Source: Ravibacter sp037191015 (GTDB lineage: Bacteria > Bacteroidota > Bacteroidia > Cytophagales > Spirosomataceae). Taken from it: a DNA stretch of 64,000 nucleotides. The position numbers and the translations under genes are program-made. The stretch's first letter is position 1, and each line of letters opens with the position of its first letter. The notes beneath the pieces are model-generated. The model had not been told where the DNA came from, ran no database searches, and saw only the letters and a list, made by a program, of their open reading frames with translations. Where the stretch lies: NCBI GenBank assembly GCA_037191015.1, contig JBBCKD010000015.1, forward strand, positions 186,001-250,000. Reading direction: 5' to 3'. Below are positions 43,825-52,547 of this stretch, one piece after another.

Positions 43825-44229
43825 CTATTCATGCAGTCCGAAAGGGAATTTTGAGAATGTTTCGGCAGCCATTGCGTCCTTGTGGAATTTACCCAGGCAG
43901 TTTTTTTGATATTCACTTCCGAAATGGGGAGGCGTGGCGTCGAGTCCGCCAGGTGAAGGTCCTCCGTTTTTAAAGAAATAGACGGTTGTGGTGCCATACT
44001 TGGTATAGGGCATCATCTGCCCGTAAAGCTCCATCTCATTCCAGAGCGTATCTTCGACGGTTACAGCATAGATACGCACGACAGGCCCGGTATTATTGGG
44101 ATTCCGGTACATCGCGGTTTCTTTGAAATTCCCGGCCAGGGTTTTCGTGTTGGGCTGCGTTACCGAGTCGATGATAAAATACGCAGCTGCGACGACGACG
44201 AGAATAAGCAGGATAGTTCTGGTACGCAT
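43825..44229 (-). CDS. Single-span membrane protein, function unknown
   Basis: 134 residues. One N-terminal transmembrane or uncleaved signal segment (TILLILVVVAAAYFIIDSV, about 5-23) anchors a periplasmic domain with GPVVRIYAVTVEDTLWNEME, TKYGTTTVYFFKNG and EYQKNCLGKFHKDAMA. No known motif is recognised; the pattern is reminiscent of other Bacteroidota hypothetical proteins. It is followed upstream by tex on the same strand, 16 bp apart, so they may be cotranscribed. Confidence 0.6.
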   Translation of the reverse strand: MRTRTILLILVVVAAAYFIIDSVTQPNTKTLAGNFKETAMYRNPNNTGPVVRIYAVTVEDTLWNEMELYGQMMPYTKYGTTTVYFFKNGGPSPGGLDATPPHFGSEYQKNCLGKFHKDAMAAETFSKFPFGLHE

Positions 44230-44245
44230 AATTTTCCCGGGTTGA

Positions 44246-46363
44246 TCACATCTTCATACTAAGCGCGATACGTTTCCTCGAAAGGTCGACTTCGGTTACT
44301 TTCACCTTTACGACCTGCCGCAGCTTTACGACCTCATTGGGGTCTTTTACGAACTTGTCGGCCATTTGCGACACATGCACGAGGCCATCCTGCTTTACGC
44401 CTATATCCACGAATGCCCCGAAAGCAGTTATGTTGGTGACTATCCCTTCCAGTACCATTCCTTCCCTGAGGTCTTCGGGCTTCCTGACGCTGTCGTCGAA
44501 CTCAAACGGCTTCATTTGCTCGCGCGGATCGCGGGAAGGTTTTTCAAGCTCTTTAAGGATATCCTGCAGCGTAGGCAGGCCGACCTTTTCCGAGATATAG
44601 CTTTCAGGCCTGATCCGGCTTCTCACCTGCGGGCTCCGGATCAGCTCGGCAACGGTTGTGCTGCAATCCCGTGCCATAGCTTCTACAATTTCATAGCTTT
44701 CGGGGTGGACGGCGCTGTTGTCCAAAGGGTTGTCGGCGTTTTCAATACGGAGGAAACCAGCCGCCTGCTCGAAAGCCTTGTTACCCAGGCGCGGCACTTT
44801 CAGGAGCTGCCCGCGGGATCTGAAAGTGCCGTTTTTCGACCGGTATTCGACTATATTCTGCGCCAGCGTGGGGCCGAGGCCAGAAATATAGCGCAACAGG
44901 TGCTTACTGGCGGTGTTGAGGTTGACGCCGACCTGGTTGACGCAAGATTCTACGGTGCTGTCCAGCGCAGACCGGAGGGCTGCCTGGTTGACATCGTGCT
45001 GGTACTGGCCTACCCCTATCGATTTCGGATCGATTTTGACCAGTTCCGCAAGGGGATCCATCAGCCTCCTGCCGATCGAGACCGCGCCGCGTACGGTAAT
45101 ATCCCGGTCAGGGAATTCTTCCCGGGCCACATCGGAAGCGGAATATATCGAAGCGCCCTGCTCGCTTACCAGGAAAACGTGCACGGAATCCGATTTTTCC
45201 AGTGAGCTCAGCGTCTTCCTGACGAAATCCTCCGTTTCGCGCCCCGCGGTGCCGTTCCCTATGGCGATGGCTTCGATACCGTACTTGTCTATCAGCGAAC
45301 GCAACGCCGCCTTCGAGATATCGGGTTTGTCGAACGGGTAGATCACAGTGTCGGTCAAAAGGTTGCCCTGGGCATCCAGGACGACGGTTTTGCACCCGGT
45401 CCGGTACCCCGGGTCGATGGCGAGCACACGCTTTTGTCCCAGCGGCGGAGCGATGAGCAACTGCCGGAGGTTTTCAGTGAAGATCCGGATGGCATAGGCA
45501 TCGGCCTTTTCCTTGGCAAGATTACTGAATTCAGTCTCGATCGAAGGTTTCAGCAGCCGTTTGTAGCTGTCTGTAACCGCTTTTTCCATTTGCTCCCTGC
45601 ATGCGGGAGAACCCCGGAGAAAGAGCCTGTCGAGGGCCTCGTAAGCGCGGTTTTCGTCGGGCGATATATCGACGCTCAGGACTCCCTCTTCCTCACCGCG
45701 GCGTATAGCCAGCAACCGGTGCGACGGGATGCGGTTAAGCGGTTCCGAGAAGTCGAAATAGTCCCTGTATTTGGCTGCTTCTTCCTCTTTTTTCTTTTTG
45801 ACTTTTGAGGTGATGACGGCTCCGCGTTCGAAAATATTCCTGATCTTGTTCCTGGCGTCGGGGTTTTCGCTTACCCATTCGGCTATGATGTCCCTCGCAC
45901 CCTGCAGCGCGGATGCCGTATCGGGGACGTTATCGTTCAGAAAAGCCTTTGCTCTTCTTTCAGGCTCGGCTTCTCTCCCGGAGAAAATGGACTCCGCCAG
46001 CGGCAGCAGCCCGTTTTCGGCAGCCACGGAAGCCCGGGTCTTCCTTTTGGGGCGATAGGGCAGGTAAAGATCTTCAAGGTCTGTTAAGATGAAGGTGTTT
46101 TCTATCTTCGACCGGAGCTCCCGGGTTAACTTTCCCTGCTCTTCGATGCTCTTCAGGATAGCTTCTTTCCTCTTTTCAACCTCTTTCTGTTTCTCGAAAG
46201 CTTCCTTTACCGCGTTGATCTCCACTTCATTCAATTCGCCGGTGGCTTCTTTCCGGTACCGGGCTATGAACGGGACCGTGCTTCCCTCTTCGAGGAGTTT
46301 GATGACATTGCGGACTTTGGTTTCGGGAAGAGAGGTGAGGCTGGCAATCCAGGCAAAATTCAT
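44246..46363 (-). CDS. tex: Tex family RNA-binding transcription accessory protein
   Basis: 705 residues. The Tex N-terminal domain starts with LTSLPETKVRNVIKLLEEGSTVPF. A YqgF/RNase-H-like region contains VLAIDPGYRTGCKTVVLD. Helix-hairpin-helix elements follow around LLRYISGLGPTLAQNIVEYR, and the protein ends with an S1 RNA-binding domain (LEGIVTNITAFGAFVDIGVKQDG). It binds nucleic acid and influences transcription or translation fidelity. The length is slightly shorter than the 750-790 residues usual in proteobacteria. Confidence 0.95.
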   Translation of the reverse strand: MNFAWIASLTSLPETKVRNVIKLLEEGSTVPFIARYRKEATGELNEVEINAVKEAFEKQKEVEKRKEAILKSIEEQGKLTRELRSKIENTFILTDLEDLYLPYRPKRKTRASVAAENGLLPLAESIFSGREAEPERRAKAFLNDNVPDTASALQGARDIIAEWVSENPDARNKIRNIFERGAVITSKVKKKKEEEAAKYRDYFDFSEPLNRIPSHRLLAIRRGEEEGVLSVDISPDENRAYEALDRLFLRGSPACREQMEKAVTDSYKRLLKPSIETEFSNLAKEKADAYAIRIFTENLRQLLIAPPLGQKRVLAIDPGYRTGCKTVVLDAQGNLLTDTVIYPFDKPDISKAALRSLIDKYGIEAIAIGNGTAGRETEDFVRKTLSSLEKSDSVHVFLVSEQGASIYSASDVAREEFPDRDITVRGAVSIGRRLMDPLAELVKIDPKSIGVGQYQHDVNQAALRSALDSTVESCVNQVGVNLNTASKHLLRYISGLGPTLAQNIVEYRSKNGTFRSRGQLLKVPRLGNKAFEQAAGFLRIENADNPLDNSAVHPESYEIVEAMARDCSTTVAELIRSPQVRSRIRPESYISEKVGLPTLQDILKELEKPSRDPREQMKPFEFDDSVRKPEDLREGMVLEGIVTNITAFGAFVDIGVKQDGLVHVSQMADKFVKDPNEVVKLRQVVKVKVTEVDLSRKRIALSMKM

Positions 46364-46400
46364 GGTTGTAATGACAAAAAAATAAATAAACTGCTGTGTT

Positions 46401-47156
46401 TTATTCGGCGCTTTTCCTGGCCTTGGCAGACCTGAGGTTCAGGAACTCTACCAGGACGGAAAAAGCCATTGCAAAGTAGATGTATCCTTTGGGGATGCTT
46501 TGCTCGAAAGCCTCGGCCGTCAGGGATACGCCTATGAGCAGCAAAAATGCAAGCGCCAGCATTTTGACCGAGGGGTGCCGGTTGACAAAGTTACTGATAC
46601 CTGAGGCAGACAGCATCATCACGCAGACGGCGATGACGACAGCGGCGACCATCACTTCGATCTGATCGACCATACCGACAGCGGTAATGACCGAGTCGAG
46701 CGAGAATACCACATCGAGGATGATGATCTGTGCGAGCACGTTCCCGAAGGTGACGGATTTCCCCTGAATATGGAGCTTCTCTTCTTCTCCTTCCAGTTTA
46801 TGATGGATTTCCGTAGTACTTTTATAAATGAGGAAAAGGCCGCCCAGCAGAAGTATCAGGTCGCGCCCGGATAACGTGAGGTAATGCTGCCAGCTGGGAT
46901 TGGTTATCCCGAGCACCGATGAAAGATCGATAAAAGGGGCAGTCAGAGACATTACCCATTTGATAGAAAACAATAATGCTACCCTGGTAATAAGCGCCAG
47001 GGCCAAACCAAGCTGCCTGGCTTTACCCTGCTGCCCGGCAGGAAGCTTGCTGCTCAGGATAGAGATGAAAACTATGTTGTCGATGCCAAGGACAATCTCG
47101 AGGACGGTCAATGTTAAAAGGGAAATCCAGATTTGCGGATCAAATAGCCATTCCAT
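46401..47156 (-). CDS. TerC family integral membrane protein
   Basis: 251 residues with about seven transmembrane helices. The family markers are LEIVLGIDNIVFISILSSKLP near the start and ILDVVFSLDSVITAVGMVDQ in the middle, whose acidic residues are thought to bind Mn or other cations. Members are implicated in tellurite resistance or in manganese export and metalation of exocytoplasmic enzymes. It is the gene after a 7-bp repeat array and before tex, with no other ter gene. Confidence 0.93.
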   Translation of the reverse strand: MEWLFDPQIWISLLTLTVLEIVLGIDNIVFISILSSKLPAGQQGKARQLGLALALITRVALLFSIKWVMSLTAPFIDLSSVLGITNPSWQHYLTLSGRDLILLLGGLFLIYKSTTEIHHKLEGEEEKLHIQGKSVTFGNVLAQIIILDVVFSLDSVITAVGMVDQIEVMVAAVVIAVCVMMLSASGISNFVNRHPSVKMLALAFLLLIGVSLTAEAFEQSIPKGYIYFAMAFSVLVEFLNLRSAKARKSAE

Positions 47157-47200
47157 ATCAGCCGGTTTTGAAGCAAAAATATGAAATCGCCGCGATCTTT

Positions 47201-47228
47201 CAGCAGCCGGCAGTCAGCAGTCGGCAAT
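47201..47228. repeat. Heptamer array CAGCAGC/CGGCAGT type
   Basis: Four consecutive 7-mers read CAGCAGC, CGGCAGT, CAGCAGT, CGGCAAT, forming two 14-bp units. It lies between terC and the lipoprotein gene. Confidence 0.55.
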
Positions 47229-47238
47229 GGTTTTTACC

Positions 47239-48126
47239 TTATTCGGCTATTTTCCCGTAGTAATAGAGCTTTACAGGCTCTTGGCTGCTGCCTTTTTCGC
47301 TGATGGTAAAGTAACCACCTGCATTTTTATCGAATGCGATGGCTTCACCCTGGGGCTCGAGAATGTAGGGGGCCAGCATGTCGTGCGGCCTGCCGAGCGC
47401 TGCGGTTATCGATTCTCCGTCGCGTACTTTCCAGTAAAAGACGTTCGTATAGCTTTTGAGCAGGATCTCCCTGCCGTCGCGGGAGATGGTTCCGGAGGTG
47501 AGCATTCCATAGGGGATCGATATGACCAGTTCGGCGGTGTTGCTTTCGCCGGTATTCTGCGGGTAGGGGAGCCGGAAAACATGGGCCTGGGTGAGCTGTC
47601 GCTTGGTGACCAGGTACAGGTCCCGGGTATGCGGGTCGAGCAGCAGGGTTTCTACGTCATAGCTTTTACCGTCGGGGTATTTGAACGGGATAGTATCGAA
47701 ATGGTCGATCTGCTCCTGGTTGTGTCCCGGCTCGGGGAACCGGTAGATGTAGTATTCAGGGAAAACTTCATCATTGTCGCCTGTTTCCGCGATATAGATA
47801 TAATTGACGTTGCTTTCAGGCCCCGGACCGGAGGCCATATCCTCCCAATCCCGGACGTAGGCGTCAAACGGGAGTTTTCTCAACAGCTGGCCATCATAGC
47901 CGACCAGGTAAAGATGAGGGTCATGGTCGTTATGAACCCAGACCGAATTTTCGAAATTGATAGCGTCGGTAATGCCGGAGGCGTCATTCAACAGCCCTTC
48001 GGCGAGGGAAAAGACAGTCGGCTCGGAGCTGAAAGCAGGAAGCTGAACCTCGTCAGGCTCAACCTCGCCGGGCTTGCAGCACGCAACTATTAACAGAAAA
48101 ATATAACTGACCCTGGATAATTTCAT
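47239..48126 (-). CDS. Lipoprotein with beta-propeller-like repeats
   Basis: 295 residues from the ATG at 48126. Lipoprotein signal: MKLSRVSYIFLLIVACC, with the lipobox Cys at 16. Repeated blocks include ITDAINFENSVWVHNDHDPHLYLV, RDWEDMASGPGPES, NYIYIAETGDND and VETLLLDPHTRDLYLVTKR, a pattern seen in exported Bacteroidota proteins often labelled beta-propeller or PE-PGRS-like. The longer reading frame from 48261 would translate the heptamer repeat array and is rejected. It is outer-membrane or periplasmic. The function is unknown. Confidence 0.7.
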   Translation of the reverse strand: MKLSRVSYIFLLIVACCKPGEVEPDEVQLPAFSSEPTVFSLAEGLLNDASGITDAINFENSVWVHNDHDPHLYLVGYDGQLLRKLPFDAYVRDWEDMASGPGPESNVNYIYIAETGDNDEVFPEYYIYRFPEPGHNQEQIDHFDTIPFKYPDGKSYDVETLLLDPHTRDLYLVTKRQLTQAHVFRLPYPQNTGESNTAELVISIPYGMLTSGTISRDGREILLKSYTNVFYWKVRDGESITAALGRPHDMLAPYILEPQGEAIAFDKNAGGYFTISEKGSSQEPVKLYYYGKIAE

Positions 48127-48223
48127 AAAAACACGATCCTGAGTAATAGGATGACTGAAAGTTAACGGTTGATTACGTGAAACTATTACTTTGCTATCAT
48201 CATTTTTCGACTGGCTGAACGGA

Positions 48224-48290
48224 GAGTTGAAAGTTGAAAATTGAAAGTGGGGAACTTTCAACTCTCAACTTTCAACTTTCAATTTTCAAC
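48224..48290. repeat. Inverted arrays of TTGAAAG/CTTTCAA heptamers
   Basis: TTGAAAG, TTGAAAA, TTGAAAG lie at 48227-48247. Five opposite heptamers (CTTTCAA, CTCTCAA, CTTTCAA, CTTTCAA, TTTTCAA) occupy 48255-48289 in exact 7-bp register. Together they can form a long stem. The array ends one base before the RND pump stop codon, so it may act as a transcript end. It is the same family as 1841-1890. Confidence 0.75.
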
Positions 48291-51200
48291 TCACTTTTTC
48301 CTGTAAGCCCAGTAGAACACCTGGGGCAGGACGGTAAGCGAAAGCAGCATACAAATAATGAGCCCCCCGACGATCATGATAGCCAGCGGTTTCTGGATTT
48401 CGGAGCCCATCCCGGTAGACAGGGCGGCGGGCAGCAGTCCCATCGAGCCCATGAGCGCGATCATCACAATAGGCCTGATCCGGCTGTAAACTCCCGAGGA
48501 GATAGCCTCCGCCAGCGGCATTTTACGCAGGTTTTGTCTCATTACCGCAATGAGGATAATGCTATTGATCGTATTGACGCCAAACAGGATAATAAAACCT
48601 ATTCCTGCCGAGATCCCGAATATGGTATTGGTGATCCAGAGAGAAAGGAAGCCGCCTATGAATGCAAACGGGATCGTGCTGGCGGCGATTACGGTGTCTT
48701 TCAGGTTGCCGAAGTTGAAATATAACAGGAAAAGGATCAGGATCAGTATGGCCGGTACAATGACAGCCAGCTGGCCTGTAGCCCTTTCTTTGCTTTCGAA
48801 CTCGCCTGCCCAGACCATTTTGTTGGCCTTGGGCAGGTTGACTTCCTTCTCTACCCTTGCTTTGGCGTCGGCAATGGTACTGCCCAGGTCGCGGCCTTCG
48901 ATGCTGAAACCGATGGCAATGTAGCGGCTGTTGCCTTCCCGGTAAATAAATGTAGGACCGGTGAGATAGCTGATGGTGGAGATTTCCCGCAGCGGAACTT
49001 TTTTGCCGCTTTTTGACGGTATGAGGATTTCTCCTATTTCGGCCTCGTTGTTCCGGTATTCTTCCATGAAGCGGAGCCTTACATCGAAAATCCTTTCGTT
49101 TTCATAGAACTTCGTAGCTGCCCGTCCGCCGATAGCCATTTCTATAACGGCCTGGGCGTCGGCTATGTCCACACCATAGCGGGCAAGCTTCGAGTCGTGC
49201 AGCTGGATCCTGAGTTCGGGTAAGCCTATATTGCGGTAAACGTTGAGGTCTCTGATGCCCGGGACATCCTTTATCTTACCGGCTACCTGGTCGGCGTACT
49301 TTTCCAGCTCAAAAAGATTGTCGCCGAAAATCTTGATTACCAGCGAGCTTTTCACCCCGGCCACGTACTCTTCGACATTGTCCTGGATAGGCTGGCTGAA
49401 CCCGAAAACGATACCGGGATAGGTCTGCAGCTTTTCCCTCATTTCCTCTATCAGCGCTTCCTTGCCGATCTTCCGTTTCCATTCCTTCTCGGGGAAAAGC
49501 TGTATATGAAATTCGATGTTGAAAAAGCCGGTCGGATCGGTCCCGTCGTTGGGGCGCCCTACCTGGTTGAGCACAAACTTGACTTCTTCAAACTGCCGGA
49601 GCGCACTTTTCATTTCATTGGCCAGCCTGGTAGACTCCCTGATGTTGACGCTGTTGGGCAGCGTGGCCCTTACATACAGCGCCCCTTCGTTGAGCTTCGG
49701 GATAAACTCGGTTCCGTGGTTCATGAAAGCAATGGTGGTGCCGGCAAGCAACAGGATAAACCCGGCGAGGGTGACCACTTTCCGGTGGTTGCTCCACAAA
49801 TACAGCCTGAACAGGTTTTTCTTGAAAAAGCGCGATATGAAATTTTCCTTTTCGACGATGTTTTTTGTTAATAAAACCTTACAAAGCGCCGGCACATAGG
49901 TAATGCTGAGCAGGAGAGAGCCCAGCAAGGCATAGCCCAGCGTGTAGGCCAGGGGAGAGAACATTTTCCCTTCTACCTTACGGAAAGAAAAGATGGGAAG
50001 CAGGGCCACGATCAGGATAATCTGGGCAAAAACGATGTACGACGCAACGCTGCCGGCGCTTTTCTTGATCAGGCCGGCTTTGCTGATCTTGTTGAAGCGT
50101 TCCATCCCCAGCCGGTGGGCTTTTTTCTCCATGGCTACGAAAACCGTTTCCACAATGACGAGGGTACCCTCCAGGAGCAGCCCGAAGTCGATGGCGCCCA
50201 TCGAGATCAGGTTGGCAGGAAGCCCCTGTATCCTCAGCATGGTGATCGCAAAGAGGAATGAGAGGGGTATAACAGAGGCGACGATCACTGTCGTACGCCA
50301 GTTGAAAAGGAAAATAAATACGATAAGCGAAACCAGGACGACTCCCTCGACAATATTCTTCGTGACGGTATGGACAGTGGTGTTAACGAGCTCAGTCCTG
50401 TCGATAAAGGGCTCTATCTTCACATCTTTCGGAAGGATCCGCTCATTGAGATCGCTGATCTTCTCTTTCAGCAAATGGATCACTTCCCCTGGATTTTCTC
50501 CCCGCAGCATCATGACGATGCCTTCTACCAGGTCGTCTTCATCCTGCAGCCCCACGTGGCCGAGGCGGGGCTTGGCCGAAACCCGGACTTCCGCTACATG
50601 CCTGACGAGTATGGGAGTGGTGCCGCGGACTTCGATCAGGATATTTTCGATATCCTCGATACTTTCCAGCAGCCCTACCCCCCTGACCACATAGGCCTGG
50701 TTGCCCTTTTCGATTACATCGCCGCCTACGTTGATATTGCTTTTTTCGACGGCTTCGAAAACATCGAGAGGAGACAGGTCGTAATTGGCAAGCTCGGTGG
50801 GGTTTATCCGGATCTCGTATATTTTTTCTTCTCCCCCGAAGCTGACCACGTCGGAAACCCCGGGAACGGCCAGTAGCTCCCGCTCGATCACCCAGTCATG
50901 AATAGCGGTGAGCTCCGAGACAGGACGTTTGCTTTTGAGCACATAGCGGAATATTTCGCCGGTCGCCCCGTATGGTGGTTCTATGCTCGCATCGGCGCCG
51001 TCGGGCAGATCGATGCTCTGCATCCGGTTGGCGGCATACTGCTGTGCATAAAAATCTTCGACATCGTCTTCGAAAAGAACGGTGATGACCGAAAGCCCGA
51101 ATAGCGAGATGGAGCGTACCTCGCTCTTTTTAGGGATCGTGTTCATCACCTTCATAATCGGCAGCGTCACGAACTTTTCCACTTCTTCCGCGCTTCTTCC

Positions 51201-51371
51201 CGGCCACTGGGTAATAATGCGGGCCCTGGTGTTGGTCACATCCGGGAAGGCTTCGATGGGCGTATGGATGTAGCTGATCACCCCTACGATAGCCAGCAGA
51301 GCCGTCAGGAAAAAGATGATAATGTAATTCTTAAGGGAAAAGGCAACAATTCCCTGAACAAGCTTTTGCAT
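48291..51371 (-). CDS. Heavy-metal RND efflux pump, inner-membrane subunit (CzcA/CusA type)
   Basis: 1026 residues, full-length HME-RND. It begins VAFSLKNYIIIFFLTALLAIVG and has twelve transmembrane helices with two large periplasmic loops. The family stretch TRARIITQWPGRSAEEVEKFVTLP, the KSEVRSISLFGLS segment and the long helical membrane half are all intact. The transmembrane helix 4 charge cluster reads AIDFGLLLEGTLVIVE: Asp395, Glu401 and Glu408 stand where CzcA has Asp402, Asp408 and Glu415. It is separate from TolC, unlike some Bacteroidota fusions. It forms a minus-strand operon with the adaptor (9 bp gap) and the TolC-type gene. Substrate is Cu/Ag or Zn/Co/Cd; undecided. Confidence 0.93.
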   Translation of the reverse strand: MQKLVQGIVAFSLKNYIIIFFLTALLAIVGVISYIHTPIEAFPDVTNTRARIITQWPGRSAEEVEKFVTLPIMKVMNTIPKKSEVRSISLFGLSVITVLFEDDVEDFYAQQYAANRMQSIDLPDGADASIEPPYGATGEIFRYVLKSKRPVSELTAIHDWVIERELLAVPGVSDVVSFGGEEKIYEIRINPTELANYDLSPLDVFEAVEKSNINVGGDVIEKGNQAYVVRGVGLLESIEDIENILIEVRGTTPILVRHVAEVRVSAKPRLGHVGLQDEDDLVEGIVMMLRGENPGEVIHLLKEKISDLNERILPKDVKIEPFIDRTELVNTTVHTVTKNIVEGVVLVSLIVFIFLFNWRTTVIVASVIPLSFLFAITMLRIQGLPANLISMGAIDFGLLLEGTLVIVETVFVAMEKKAHRLGMERFNKISKAGLIKKSAGSVASYIVFAQIILIVALLPIFSFRKVEGKMFSPLAYTLGYALLGSLLLSITYVPALCKVLLTKNIVEKENFISRFFKKNLFRLYLWSNHRKVVTLAGFILLLAGTTIAFMNHGTEFIPKLNEGALYVRATLPNSVNIRESTRLANEMKSALRQFEEVKFVLNQVGRPNDGTDPTGFFNIEFHIQLFPEKEWKRKIGKEALIEEMREKLQTYPGIVFGFSQPIQDNVEEYVAGVKSSLVIKIFGDNLFELEKYADQVAGKIKDVPGIRDLNVYRNIGLPELRIQLHDSKLARYGVDIADAQAVIEMAIGGRAATKFYENERIFDVRLRFMEEYRNNEAEIGEILIPSKSGKKVPLREISTISYLTGPTFIYREGNSRYIAIGFSIEGRDLGSTIADAKARVEKEVNLPKANKMVWAGEFESKERATGQLAVIVPAILILILFLLYFNFGNLKDTVIAASTIPFAFIGGFLSLWITNTIFGISAGIGFIILFGVNTINSIILIAVMRQNLRKMPLAEAISSGVYSRIRPIVMIALMGSMGLLPAALSTGMGSEIQKPLAIMIVGGLIICMLLSLTVLPQVFYWAYRKK

Positions 51372-51379
51372 TTACTCCT

Positions 51380-52483
51380 TTAGTTTTGGAAGTTTTTCAG
51401 TTGTTCGAATACGAGCAGCTGATTTTTCGAGATGATGCTTTCAGTTGTGTCCGGCCCGTCTGAAAGATAGGTTGTGCCGTTATTGCGGGTCAGTATGCCG
51501 ACTTTCCGGATGGCAATCTCGCAATCGTTCCTATATACCACCACGTAGTTCTCGTTGTCGTCGAAAACCAGTGAGCTGGTCGGGAGGCTCAAGGCCAGCC
51601 GGTCGACCGGCTTAAAAGCATTGATGTCGACCAGCATGCCGGGTTTCAGCTTCATGCCGGTATTGGGCAGCTCTATCCTTGCCTTCAGTACCTTGGCTTC
51701 TTCGTCCATTACTGAAGAAACGGAGCTGATTCTTCCCCTGAACTGTTCATCAGGGTAGGAGAGTGTGGTAATGCTTACTTCCATCCCGGGAAACACATTT
51801 TTGACATTGGTAGCGTAGACGTTGGCGAGGATCCAGATCTGGCTCAGGTCCGAAATGGTGAAAAGCGAACCGCTTTCGGGCGATATCTGGGCCCCCGTTG
51901 TAACGGCTTTCTGCGTAATAATCCCTGAGACCGGCGCTTTGATCTGGAATACCCCCTTTGCAACGCTCGCACTGTAAAGCCCCAGGTTGGCGCTGTTCCT
52001 TGACAATTCGGATTGCAGGATGTCGAGCTCGCTCTGGGCTTCGAGAAGGTCTCTCTGTGACGATACTCCGTCGGTAAACATTGCTTTTGCCGCTTTTAAC
52101 CTGTTTTCGGCAACAGCTATCCTCGATTTGAGGGAGGCCAGCTCCGACTGGAGGGCGCTCAGCTCGGAGCTTTGCATTTCGGCGAGCACCTGTCCTTTCT
52201 GTACCCTGTCGCCGACAGAGAAATTCACACCGGTTACCACCCCGCTTACCAGGCTTACAAACGAGACTACCTTGTCGGGGTTGGCTTCGATAGAGCCGGT
52301 GAGATGTATTCCTTCGGTTACTTTTTCATAGGCCGGTTTGACAAGGTCGATGCGTTCCCTGAAAGCGGGATCCAGACAATACCTGTCGGGGGCGGAAGAG
52401 CCTGTATCGGGACCGGATTTTTCCCGGCAGGAGCATAGCAGGGAGAAGAGAAACAGAAATGCAAAATGAGGCTTGAGCGGCAT
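51380..52483 (-). CDS. RND efflux periplasmic adaptor subunit (CusB/CzcB type)
   Basis: 367 residues. The signal is lipoprotein-like (LFSLLCSC, Cys19). A barrel-sandwich domain starts near VSFVSLVSGVVTGVNFSVGDRVQKGQVL. A coiled-coil hairpin follows (about 110-190), then AMYATNVKN-like beta-barrel elements and the GMKLKPGMLVDINAF segment. It links the inner-membrane pump to the TolC-type channel. The N-terminal metal-binding Met residues of CusB are not evident. It is the middle gene of the efflux operon. Confidence 0.92.
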   Translation of the reverse strand: MPLKPHFAFLFLFSLLCSCREKSGPDTGSSAPDRYCLDPAFRERIDLVKPAYEKVTEGIHLTGSIEANPDKVVSFVSLVSGVVTGVNFSVGDRVQKGQVLAEMQSSELSALQSELASLKSRIAVAENRLKAAKAMFTDGVSSQRDLLEAQSELDILQSELSRNSANLGLYSASVAKGVFQIKAPVSGIITQKAVTTGAQISPESGSLFTISDLSQIWILANVYATNVKNVFPGMEVSITTLSYPDEQFRGRISSVSSVMDEEAKVLKARIELPNTGMKLKPGMLVDINAFKPVDRLALSLPTSSLVFDDNENYVVVYRNDCEIAIRKVGILTRNNGTTYLSDGPDTTESIISKNQLLVFEQLKNFQN

Positions 52484-52547
52484 TATTTTTAAATGTTGTA
52501 AGTGTCTGGTATTGGGTTATATGATTCGCCTGACCGGCCCCGGGCTG

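Noticed and set aside
48127..48261. N-terminal extension of the 47239 lipoprotein
   Set aside because: It would translate the heptamer repeat array and place a signal peptide in the interior. The ATG at 48126 gives a proper lipoprotein signal.
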